Of a stretch of DNA of 64,000 nucleotides, positions 1 to 8,740 are shown piece by piece. Source of the DNA: Capra hircus (Eukaryota > Chordata > Mammalia > Artiodactyla > Bovidae). The position numbers and the translations under genes are program-made. Each line of letters begins with the position of its first letter. The stretch's first letter is position 1. The stretch is from NCBI RefSeq assembly GCF_001704415.2, contig NC_030819.1, positions 39,550,575-39,614,574 on the forward strand, in the 5' to 3' direction. The notes beneath the pieces are model-generated. The model did not search any database. It was not told the DNA's origin and saw nothing but the letters and a program-made list of their open reading frames with translations.

Positions 1-1746
1 AATTACATTGATTGATTTGTGGATATTGAAGAATCCTTGCATCCCTGGGATAAAGCCCACTTGGTCATGGTGTATGATCTTTTTAATGTGTTGTTGGATT
101 CTGATTGCTAGAATTTTGTTGAGGATTTTTGCATCTACGTTCATCAGTGATATTGGCCTGTAGTTTTCTTTTTTTGTGACATCTTTGTCAGGTTTTGGTA
201 TTAGGGTGATGGTGGCCTCATAGAATGAGTTTGGAAGTTTACCTTCCTCTGCAATTTTCTGGAAGAGTTTGAGGAGGATAGGTGTTAGCTCTTCTCGAAA
301 TTTTTGGTAGAATTCAGCTGTGAAGCCGTCTGGACCTGGGCTTTTGTTTGCTGGAAGATTTCTGATTACCGTTTCAATTTCCGTGCTTGTGATGGGTCTG
401 TTAAGATTTTCTATTTCTTCCTGGTTCAGTTTTGGAAAATTGTACTTTTCTAAGAAGTTGTCCATTTCTTCCACGTTGTCCATTTTATTGGCATACAATT
501 GCTCATAGTAGTCTCTTATGATCCTTTGTATTTCTGTGTTGTCTGTTGTGATCTCTCCATTTTCATTTCTAATTTTATTGATTTGATTTTTCTCTCTTTG
601 CTTCTTGATGAGTCTGGCTAATGGTTTGTCAATTTTATTTATCCTTTCAAAGAACCAGCTTTTGGCTTTTTTGATTTTTGCTATGGTCTCTTTTGTTTCT
701 TTTACATTTATTTCTGCCCTAATTTTTAAGATTTCTTTCCTTCTACTAACTCTGGGGTTCTCCAACTCTTCCTTTTCTAGTTGCTTTAGTTGTAGAGTTA
801 GGTTATTTATTTGACTTTTTTCTTGTTTCTTGAGGTATGCCTGTATTGCTATGAACTTTCCTCTTAGCACTGCTTTTATAGTGTCCCACAGGTTTTGGGT
901 TGTTGTGTTTTCATTTTCATTAGTTTCTATGCATATTTTGATTTCTTTTTTGATTTCTTCTGTGATTTGTTGGTTATTCAGAAGTGTGTTGTTCAACCTC
1001 CATATGTTGGAATTTTTAATAGTTTTTCTCCTGTAATTGAGATCTAATCTTAATGCATTATGGTCAGAAAAGATGCTTGGAATGATTTCGATTTTTTTGA
1101 ATTTATCAAGTTTAGATTTATGGCCCAGGATGTGATCTATCCTGGAGAAGGTTCCATGAGCACTTGAAAAAAAGGTGAAATTCATTGTTTTGGGGTGAAA
1201 TGTCCTATAGATATCAATTAGGTCTAACTGATCTAATGTATCATTTAAAGTTTGCGTTTCTTTGTTAATTTTCTGTTTAGTTGATCTGTCCATAGGTGTG
1301 AGTGGGGTATTAAAGTCTCCCACTATTATTGTGTTATTGTTGATTTCCCCTTTCATACTTGTTAGCATTTGTCTTACATATTGTGGTGCTCCTATATTGG
1401 GTGCATATATATTTATAATTGTTATATCTTCTTCTTGGATTGTTCCTTTGATCATTATGTAGTGGCCTTCTTTGTCTATTTTCACAGCCTTTGTTTTAAA
1501 GTCTATTTTGTCGGATATGAGTATTGCCACTCCTGCTTTCTTTTGGTCTCTATTTGCGTGGTATATCTTTTTCCAGCCCTTCACTTTCAGTCTGTATGTG
1601 TCCCTTGTTTTGAGGTGGGTCTCTTGTAAGCAGCATATAGAGGGGTCTTGTTTTTGTATCCATTCAGCCAGTCTTTGTCTTTTGGTTGGGGCATTCAACC
1701 CATTTACGTTTAAGGTGATTATTGATAAGTACGATCCTGTTACCAT
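1..1746 (-). CDS. L1 ORF2p, N-terminal 582 residues (endonuclease and start of reverse transcriptase), partial
   Basis: ORF2p nicks target DNA and copies L1 RNA into it (target-primed reverse transcription). The ATG is at 1746-1744, 51 bases after the ORF1 stop. I read every codon from there to base 1 and found no stop, so 582 codons are open; the family protein is about 1,275 residues, so the rest is off the left edge. The apurinic-type endonuclease fills about residues 1-240. Its expected catalytic motifs are present: QETHLK with Glu42, IYAPN, GDFN with Asp144, and SDHN with Asp228/His229, closely matching the spacing in human L1. A linker follows, then the N-terminal reverse transcriptase motif NYRPISLMN (about 124-165 in window coordinates). 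The catalytic FADD box and the Cys-rich C-terminus are outside the window, so competence cannot be judged. Confidence 0.95.
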   Translation of the reverse strand, partial: MVTGSYLSIITLNVNGLNAPTKRQRLAEWIQKQDPSICCLQETHLKTRDTYRLKVKGWKKIYHANRDQKKAGVAILISDKIDFKTKAVKIDKEGHYIMIKGTIQEEDITIINIYAPNIGAPQYVRQMLTSMKGEINNNTIIVGDFNTPLTPMDRSTKQKINKETQTLNDTLDQLDLIDIYRTFHPKTMNFTFFSSAHGTFSRIDHILGHKSKLDKFKKIEIIPSIFSDHNALRLDLNYRRKTIKNSNIWRLNNTLLNNQQITEEIKKEIKICIETNENENTTTQNLWDTIKAVLRGKFIAIQAYLKKQEKSQINNLTLQLKQLEKEELENPRVSRRKEILKIRAEINVKETKETIAKIKKAKSWFFERINKIDKPLARLIKKQREKNQINKIRNENGEITTDNTEIQRIIRDYYEQLYANKMDNVEEMDNFLEKYNFPKLNQEEIENLNRPITSTEIETVIRNLPANKSPGPDGFTAEFYQKFREELTPILLKLFQKIAEEGKLPNSFYEATITLIPKPDKDVTKKENYRPISLMNVDAKILNKILAIRIQQHIKKIIHHDQVGFIPGMQGFFNIHKSINVI

Positions 1747-1797
1747 TTACTTTATTGTTTTGGGTTCGGGTTTATACACCCTTTTCGTGTTTCCTGT

Positions 1798-2724
1798 CTA
1801 GAGGATATCCTTTAGAATTTGTTGGAGAGCTGGTTTGGTGGTGCTGAATTCTCTCAGCTTTTGCTTGTCTGTAAAGCTTTTGATTTCTCCTTCGTATTTG
1901 AATGAGATCCTTGCTGGATACAGTAATCTGGGCTGTAGGTTATTGTCTTTCATCACTTTAAGTATGTCTTGCCATTCCCTCCTGGCCTGAAGAGTTTCTA
2001 TTGAAAGATCAGCTGTTATCCTTATGGGAATCCCCTTGTGTGTTATTTGCTGTTTTTCCCTTGCTGCTTTTAATATTTGTTCTTTGTGTTTGATCTTTGT
2101 TAATTTGATTAATATGTGTCTTGGGGTGTTTCGCCTTGGGTTTATCCTATTTGGAACTCTCTGTGTTTCTTGGACTTGGGTGATTATTTCCTTCCCCATT
2201 TTAGGGAAGTTTTCAACTATTATCTCCTCAAGGATTTTCTCATGATCTTTCTTTCTGTCTTCTTCTTCTGGGACTCCTATAAGTCGAATGTTGGAGTGTT
2301 TCATATTGTCCTGGAGGTCTCTGAGATTGTCCTCATTTCTTTTAATTCGTTTTTCTTGTTTCCTCTCTGATTCATTTATTTCTACCATTCTATCTTCTAT
2401 TTCACTAATCCTATCTTCTGCCTCCGTTATTCTACTATTTGTTGCCTCCAGAGTGTTTCTGATCTCATTTATTGCTTTATTCATGATATTTTGACTCTTT
2501 TTTATTTCTTCTAGGTCCTTGTTAAACCTTTCTTGCATCTTCTCAATCCTTGTCTCTAGGCTATTTATCTGTGTTTCCATTTTGATTTCAAGATTTTGGA
2601 TCATTTTCACTATCAATATTCGGAATTCCTTCTCCGGTAGATTCCCTACTTCTTCCTCTTTTATTTGGTTTGGTGGGCAACTCTCCTGTTCCTTTACCTG
2701 CTGAGTATTCTTCTGTCTCTTCAT
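1798..2724 (-). CDS. L1 ORF1p, RNA-binding chaperone, intact 308 aa
   Basis: ORF1p is the trimeric nucleic-acid chaperone that coats L1 RNA in the cytoplasmic ribonucleoprotein. The frame is complete from ATG (2724) to TAG (1798-1800). Residues about 35-140 are a heptad-rich charged coiled coil (ETRIEKMQERF, RITEAEDRISEIEDRM) that would trimerise. An RRM-type domain covers about 145-225 (NIRLIGVPEEE at 145-155, PRHILIKL at 201-208). The C-terminal domain covers about 229-305 (ARREWQDI near 247-254, YPARISF at 269-275). The length is slightly below human ORF1p (338) and fits ruminant L1. ORF2 starts 51 bases downstream on the same transcript. No stop, frameshift or missing conserved block is seen. 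The ATG is the first in frame and is followed by the lysine-rich start expected for the family. Confidence 0.96.
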   Translation of the reverse strand: MKRQKNTQQVKEQESCPPNQIKEEEVGNLPEKEFRILIVKMIQNLEIKMETQINSLETRIEKMQERFNKDLEEIKKSQNIMNKAINEIRNTLEATNSRITEAEDRISEIEDRMVEINESERKQEKRIKRNEDNLRDLQDNMKHSNIRLIGVPEEEDRKKDHEKILEEIIVENFPKMGKEIITQVQETQRVPNRINPRRNTPRHILIKLTKIKHKEQILKAAREKQQITHKGIPIRITADLSIETLQARREWQDILKVMKDNNLQPRLLYPARISFKYEGEIKSFTDKQKLREFSTTKPALQQILKDIL

Positions 2725-3269
2725 CTTGGTTATATTGCTGCGTTTGGGGTGGCCTTTTTATATTCTGGTAATTTGTGGAGTTCTCTTTATTATGGAGCTT
2801 CCTCACTTTGGGTGGGGTTCTATCAGTGGCTTGTCAAGGTTTCCTGGTTAGGGAGGCTTGTGTTGGAGTTTTGGTGGGTGGAGCTGGGTTTCTTCTCTCT
2901 GGAGTGCAGTGGAGTGACCCGTAATGGGTTATGAGACATCAAAGGTTTTGGGATAATTTTGAGCTGCCTGTATATTGAAGTTCAGGGGAGTGTTCCTGTG
3001 TTGCTGGAGAATTTGCGTGGTATGTCTTGTTTTGGAACTTGTTGGCCCTTGGGTGGAGCTTGGTTTCAGTGTAGGTATGAAGGCATTTGATGAGCTCCTA
3101 TTGCTTAATGTTCCCTGAATTCAAGAGTTCTCTAATGTTTTCAGGCTTTGGATTTAAGCTTCCTGCTTCTGGTTTTCAGTTTTATTTTTACAGTAGCCTC
3201 TAGACTTCTCCATCTATACAGCACTGATGATAAAACATCTAGGTTAAAGATGAAAAGTTTCTCCACATT

Positions 3270-3700
3270 GAGGGACACTCAGAGAGGTTCACTGAGTTAC
3301 AAGGAGAAGAGAAGATGGAGGGGGTAGTTAGAGGTAACTGGAATGAGATGCGGTGAGATCAAGAGAGGAGAGAGCAAGCTAGTCAGTAGTCACTTCCTTA
3401 TGTGCGCTCTATAGTCTGGACCACTCAGAGGTATTTACAGAGTTATACGGGGAAGAGGAGAGGGAGGAAGTAGACAGAGGTGACCAGGAGGATAAGAGAG
3501 AGGAATGAGTAGGAGAGAGACAAATCCTGCCAGTAACCAGTTCCTTAGGTGTTCTCTACCGTCTGGAACAACAGAGATTCACAGAGTTGGATAGAGAAGA
3601 GATGGGGGAGAAAAGAGACAGAGGCCACCTGGTGGAGAAAAAGGAGAGTCCAGAGGAGGAGAGAGTGGTCAAGCCAGTAATCTCACTCTCAGGTAAACTT
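3270..3700 (-). repeat. Three imperfect ~145-bp tandem repeats in the L1 5'UTR
   Basis: Each unit carries a motif like TTCACAGAGTT, starting at 3288, 3434 and 3578 (spacings 146 and 144). It is followed by purine-rich sequence (GGAAGAGGAGAGGG) and then TTCCTTANGTG plus a CTCTAYNGTCTGGA block before the next unit. Copies are diverged but align throughout. They resemble promoter monomers in layout, though I know of no functional data for them. Confidence 0.7.
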
Positions 3701-3779
3701 GGGTAGTGAAGTTTGGGTTTTTAAATGTACAAAATTGACAACAAAAACCTAAGAGCAAAGATTAAAAATCTAGAGTAGA

Positions 3780-4070
3780 GGTTGGATTTTCAAAGATACA
3801 ATATTAAAGAAAAGCAGAAGGAAAAAGGAAGAAAGAAAAAAATTATTAAAAAACAAACAAACAAAAGAAAAAAAAAAAACATACCAACAACCATCCAAAG
3901 AGTATATATGGTGTTTGCCTTAAAAAAAAAATAGTAATAATAGGTTATAGAAATAAAAATTAGAGGAGAAATAGAAGACTTAACAATTTTAAAAAAGCTA
4001 GAAAAAAAAAGAAAAAACAAAAAAGCAAAAAGCAAAAAAAAAAAAAAAAAGGAAAAAAAAAAGGAATGAT
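3780..4070. repeat. A-rich low-complexity tract inside the L1 5'UTR
   Basis: Runs of A broken by G, C and T on the plus strand; in the L1 transcript this is a long U-rich stretch. It explains spurious phenylalanine-rich frames on the minus strand. Confidence 0.8.
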
Positions 4071-5400
4071 TTTAAAAATATTAAAAATGTATCTGGCCCT
4101 TCTCTGATGTTATGGGCCGTGTGGGCTCACTTCCAAGGTGGTTCCCTCTGTTTAACTTCTTCTGTTTGCTGGTTTTTTAGGCTCACTAGTTCAGTCACGC
4201 TGTGGGGAGGGGGGATGCTGCAAACAAACAGCACTGTCGTGTGCACACCGCATCTCAGCCCCACTTGACCCATCCTTTCTCGCGGCGCACAAACCGCTCC
4301 AGCTCTACGATGCTCAGCCGGGAACCGTCTGGGGCTGGCCCTAGACTGCGTGCACTTCCCCGGTCCAAGCCGCTCAGGTTCGGCGCTCAGGCAGCCCTCA
4401 GAGGCACAGATTCGGCTGGGACTGCGCTTTGTGCCCTTCCCAGGTCCAAGTAGCTCAGGAGTTTGGCGAGCGCGACCGCCGAGGCTTGTCACCTTTTCCG
4501 CCACTGCCGCTCAGCTCTCTGGGTGGACCGCTGGCGCACCCCGTGAGGCAGACTGTGACTGTCCAGCACCCCCAGAAGTCTTAGCAAAGGAGCCTGCTTG
4601 CAGTTAGGTACGTAAAGTCTCTCCGGGTCTGCAATTGCCCCTTTCCAGTCCTTACGGCTCTGGCTGCCTGTCCCCGGCGGGGAATGGTCTGCAGCCGGCT
4701 TTTTCCGTTCCGTTCTTTGTTCTGTGCTCGGTCCTGGCGGCGTCTTATGTTCGAGCTTTTCGCGTGGTAGCTATCCCACAGTCTGGTTTGCTAGCCCAAG
4801 TTAGATCGTTCTGGCTGCGTGTGGGGCGTTCCTGCCCGATTCTTACAAAGCTCTGCAGCCCGCGCCTCCCGCGCGTCCCTGCCCTGCCCCCACTTCCCAA
4901 TGGCGGATGCAAGCGTCTGTGCTGCTTTTCCGCTGGGGGAGTTACTGTTGGGCTTGTAATCTGTTGGTTTTAATTATTTATCTATTTTTCCTTCCTGTTA
5001 TGTTGCCCTCTGTGTTTCCAAGGCTCGCCACAGACTCAGCAGGGAGAGTGTTTCCTGGTGTTTGGAAACCTCTCTTCTTAAAATTCCCTTCCCGGGATGG
5101 GCTTCCCTTCCCGGGACAGAGCTCCCTCCCCACCTCCTTTGTCTCCTTTTTCGTCTTTTATATTTTTCCCTACCTGTTTTTGAAGACAATGGTCTGCTTT
5201 TCTGGTTGCCTGATGTCCTCTGCTAGCCTACAGAAGTTGTTTTGTGGAGTTTGCTCGGTGTTGAAATGTTCTTTTGAGGAATTTGTGAGGGAGAAAGTGA
5301 TCTTCCCGTCCTATTCCTCCACCATCTTTCCCTCTCCAGAAAAAAATTTTTAATCACTGATTTGATTTCACTTTGAATATGAATTACACCTTCTGAGGAT

Positions 5401-5623
5401 TATCATCATCATTCTCATGCTCAGTTGTGTCTGACTCTTTGCGATCCCATGGACTGTAACTCACCAGGCTTCTCTGTCCATGGGATTTCCCAAGCAAGAA
5501 TACTGGAGTGGGTTATCATTTCCTCCTCTAGGGGATCTTTCAGATGCAGGGATCGAACCTGTGACTCCTGTGTTTCCTGCATTTCAGGTGGATTCTTTAC
5601 CCACTGAGCCATTGAAGAATCCC
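5401..5623 (-). mobile_element. Bov-tA SINE, full-length, antisense
   Basis: The sequence is the complement of the Bov-tA consensus, with recognisable blocks GACTCTTTGCGA, AAGAATACTGGAGTGGG and GATCGAACC (the box B complement). It is bounded by the 9-bp TSD TCTGAGGAT at 5392-5400 and 5624-5632. The tRNA-like head lies on the right. Confidence 0.92.
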
Positions 5624-5721
5624 TCTGAGGATACACACCCCAAATCAACAGTGAGTCTGCCCCGTGTAATCCTTGCAGCCCTCCAATTACCCTGTCGGTT
5701 GATGTGACTATTGGACTATCA

Positions 5722-5903
5722 TCAGCTCAGTTGCTGAGTCGTGTCTGACTGTTTGTGACCCCATGGACAACAGCACGCCAGGCTTCCCTGCCCATTACCA
5801 ACTCCTGGAATGCATTGTTGCTCAAACTTATGTCCACTGAGTTGGTGATGCCATGCAGCCATCTCATACTCTGTCGACCCCTTCTCCCCTTGCCTTCTCC
5901 TCC
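5722..5903 (-). mobile_element. BovB LINE 3' end, 5'-truncated, antisense
   Basis: This 182-bp piece matches the complement of the BovB 3' terminus (CTCAGTTGCTGAGTCGTG ... GTGATGCCATGCAGCCATCTCAT). An exact 10-bp TSD TGGACTATCA is at 5712-5721 and 5904-5913, so it is a short, separate BovB insertion. Confidence 0.9.
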
Positions 5904-6029
5904 TGGACTATCACGTGTGCCCGCATGAGATGGAAGCTTCATGAGAGCAGGGTGCTTTTATCCCCAAGGTCAACACCATAATCTCAGCCTATAGAAGAGA
6001 CTCAATGATTAGTAGAAGAAAACTGAATG

Positions 6030-6175
6030 AATTCCCATTTTATAAGACCCAGAGAGATGAGAAATAACGCACCCAAGATTACACAACTCAAATGAGATAA
6101 GATCAAGCAAAGATTTAAATCTGCTTCTTCCCAAATTTAAAGCCCATTTTCTACTTCATACCACATTTTACTTTA
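6030..6175 (-). mobile_element. MIR SINE fragment, antisense (ancient)
   Basis: Diverged match to the complement of the MIR core: CCCATTTTATAAGACCCAGAGAGATGAG, then CACCCAAGATTACACAACTC, then GATTTAAATCTGCTTC, in the order expected from MIR. Assigned by eye at the family level only. Confidence 0.55.
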
Positions 6176-6519
6176 TCCACCCATTAATGAGAGCATTTAT
6201 TTCCTGAATGGAGTCATTGTAGTATTCGCAGAATGCAAGTGATATATATGAGGTATTAAGACTGGAATTGGAGGATATTTTGACTTATTAAAGGTTGTTG
6301 TAACATTTATATGTAGTAAATGGTCTTTTTTTTTTTTTTAAAACACATCCCACGCTGCAATTGCAAGAGTTTTGAAAATACTCCAAGTCAAGTACCTCGG
6401 GCTGCAGGTTTATTTTTAAATTCATTCTTAGCTTGTAACAGTGTCTTTCACCTAGTAGGGATGTAGTCCATATATGAGGAATTGAATTGAAAAGAATGCC
6501 TAGGAAGCAGACCTTCTTT

Positions 6520-6728
6520 TGGGACTTCCCTGCTAGCTCAGACAGTAAAGAATCTGCCTGCTGTACAGGAAACCCAGGTTCAATTCCTGGATTGGGAAGA
6601 TCCCCTGGAAAAGGGAGTGGCACCCCACTCTAGCATTCTTGCCTGGAGAATCTCCATGGACAGAGGATTCTGGTGGGCTATACAGTCCATGGGGTTTCAA
6701 AGAGTTGGAGACGACTGAGCAACATAAA
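6520..6728 (+). mobile_element. Bov-tA SINE, full-length
   Basis: Starts GGGACTTCCCTGCTAGCTCAG (box A region) with box B GGTTCAATTCC. Continues to GTTGGAGACGACTGAGCAAC with a short A tail. The 9-bp TSD ACCTTCTTT is at 6511-6519 and 6729-6737. Confidence 0.93.
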
Positions 6729-6737
6729 ACCTTCTTT

Positions 6738-8559
6738 ATGTTTAAAATATTGTTGATGGAAAAAAATGGATAATGCTGAGGCTTGGGGTTGGTTGATCAG
6801 TTTGCTTTTTAATTTTATAGGAACCATTTTCACATCTGAAAGTGATATTCCTAAAAAGGTCATAGCAAAAAACAGCACCAGTCTTTCTATTAATGGCTTA
6901 GGAATAATTTAAATAGAAGACAGCACAGTATTACATTGTTAAACTTTATTCAAGAATTATAAGAAATATGTTATTAGACCTAAGGCTTAAACTGAAGAAT
7001 TCTCCTCTAGAATATATTTCCTGATTAGACCTGAATTGTTTTTCTTTGCCACCACAAAGACAATGCAAATGCTGGTTAAAGCAATTAAAACTTTCCTTTG
7101 TTTGCAGAAAGAGATGTACCCAGATATGGCTTTTTGTTTGTAGACATCTTAATAAGCAGTAGCAGACTGAAATGAAATCTGTCATCAGTTATATTTTTCT
7201 CTTAGACAAACTGTCTACTTCACATACATATTAAGCAAGATGTGTTACCAAGGCTTCCTTATATTCGTATTTGTTGTTGTATAATGGTAAATGTAGAAAT
7301 AACACTAGATCTATCAATTTGATAATATAATGCAATACATCTGGCAGCTGAACAGAAAAAAAATTGTAATGACATATTTGGCAGAGTGAATGGTTTTTAT
7401 TATGGGTTTTTTCTTTCTTTTTTTTAAACACAATTGTGCCATTTGTTGTAGACTAATGTCAAGGAATATAAAGTATTATTGGGAATGCAGAATTTAGCTT
7501 TTGTAGAACATAAATTGACTGCCATGTAAATAGAACCATCAGTTTCATTGCTTGTTAAACATTTATTTACTGAAATGTTTTGAATAGGAAAGCTTGCTGA
7601 AGGGAACCATGCCTGTGTTTAGCTGTATACTGCAGAATTCTTTTATAAATTTGGCTTTTCTTCTGTTTTCATATTTAAAATTTTATATTAAAATCTACTG
7701 TAGAATATTGTACAACTAATTTTCTAGGTTATGTGGAATAATCAATTCTAAATATGGCTAGGGTAGATGAAATTTTATTTGCTTTAATAGTATTATGAAT
7801 TCATAATTTTAATGAAATAGACCAGGAGCAAAAAGAAATATTCTCAATTCATTCATTCATTCTTAAGTTCATCAAACTTTTCCTGACTTCTGTGTGTCAG
7901 GCATCAGGCTAGTTTCTGGGAACATAAATTTAAATGAGCTATGAGAAGTCTAGCCTTGCTGGGGAGCTATGCACATAGAATATATTGGACATTATAATAG
8001 AGAAGCTTGCAGTATATTCCCATAATAAGTATATGAAAACAAACCAAGGTAAGACATTATAAATACTTTTCATTTCATTCCCATTTATTGGAAGTAAACA
8101 AAAGTTAATGAGTATGAAGTAATAATGCTATAATCCATGAGCTCTTGTGGCCTAAAGAATGCTACATTGTGCTACTCATGAAGTATCATAGGGCTGCATG
8201 CATGGGCATTGGCTTGGGGTTTGGAGCCAGAATAAGGATGAATCTTCCTTGTAAATAGACTTGGAAATACCAACTCCAGTTTTCCATGGGCTCAGGAGTA
8301 TGCTAATGGAGCAGAAAGACTCCAGCCACCAATAGGTGGCAAACACTAAGTACAGAAAGACACAGAAAGTAGCCACATTACACAACCATCTGCAAATGAA
8401 TTATATGTGATCACAAGTTGAGCCTTGAAGAAGTGCACATAGCCTGAGAAGGATGAAAATCAAGTGGGCCCCAAGAAGACAATCCAGTTTGTGCCTGAAA
8501 ACAATCTCCTTAGATATAACAGAAAAGGTTGTGATAGTCCTTCATGAGAAGAGATAAAA
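6738..8559. other. Single-copy AT-rich sequence, no gene seen
   Basis: No frame with family-like composition, no RNA gene. A short diverged stretch at about 7845-7975 (ATTCATTCATTCATTC followed by a TGTGTGTCAGGCATCAGGCTAG block) resembles an ancient L2/MIR-type tail but is too weak to assign firmly. Confidence 0.5.
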
Positions 8560-8740
8560 GATGATGACCTTGATGGAAGGGATGGAGGTCCAAAAGGGAG
8601 GAGATCTATGTGTATATATAGCTAATTCACTTTGTTATACAGCTGAAATTAACATAATATTGCAAAGCACTTATACTCCAATAAAAAGCAAACAAACAAA
8701 AATGAACAAAAATCCAAAACAAACAAAAAAATCCAGTAAC
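8560..8740 (+). mobile_element. L1 3'UTR end fragment with A-rich tail
   Basis: Contains the ruminant L1 3'-terminal blocks AGGGAGGAGATCTATGTG, CTAATTCACTTTGTTATACAG and TATACTCCAATAAAAA, then an A-rich AAACAAACAAAAA tail. Severely 5'-truncated. Confidence 0.75.

Larger units (their letters stand above)
1..5339 (-). mobile_element. Full-length-type LINE-1 (bovine L1), 5' 5.3 kb; 3' end outside window
   Basis: Read on the minus strand this is a 5'UTR, ORF1, a short spacer and the start of ORF2, the standard L1 order. The element's 5' end is placed near 5337-5339, where the minus strand begins GGAGAGGGAAAGATGG, the kind of start known for bovine L1. The right flank is A/T-rich (AAAAAATTTTT), a plausible insertion site, but the TSD cannot be tested because the 3' end lies left of base 1. 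Both ORFs are open as far as they can be read, and the 5'UTR is complete and CpG-rich. Most genomic L1 copies are 5'-truncated and full of stops, so this is probably a young copy. Confidence 0.95.
2725..5339 (-). promoter_or_regulatory. L1 5'UTR with internal promoter, CpG-rich 5' part
   Basis: This is the 2.6-kb leader upstream of ORF1. The part nearest the L1 5' end (about 4190-5340) is clearly richer in G+C and CpG than the rest of the window (for example GGCGAGCGCGACCGCC near 4460), consistent with the internal pol II promoter that L1 elements carry and with a methylation target. The middle holds a purine-rich imperfect tandem repeat, and an A-rich plus-strand tract (T-rich in the transcript) separates that repeat from the CpG-rich part. 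Function is inferred from L1 biology; no transcription-factor site was verified. Confidence 0.8.

Noticed and set aside
1..2724. Plus-strand frames opposite L1 ORF1 and ORF2
   Set aside because: They are antisense shadows of the L1 coding regions; their Phe/Leu/Ser-rich content mirrors the Lys/Glu/Asn-rich L1 proteins.
3270..3700. CRISPR-like regular spacing in the L1 leader
   Set aside because: Units are imperfect repeats without conserved short repeats and unique spacers, and the context is a mammalian LINE.
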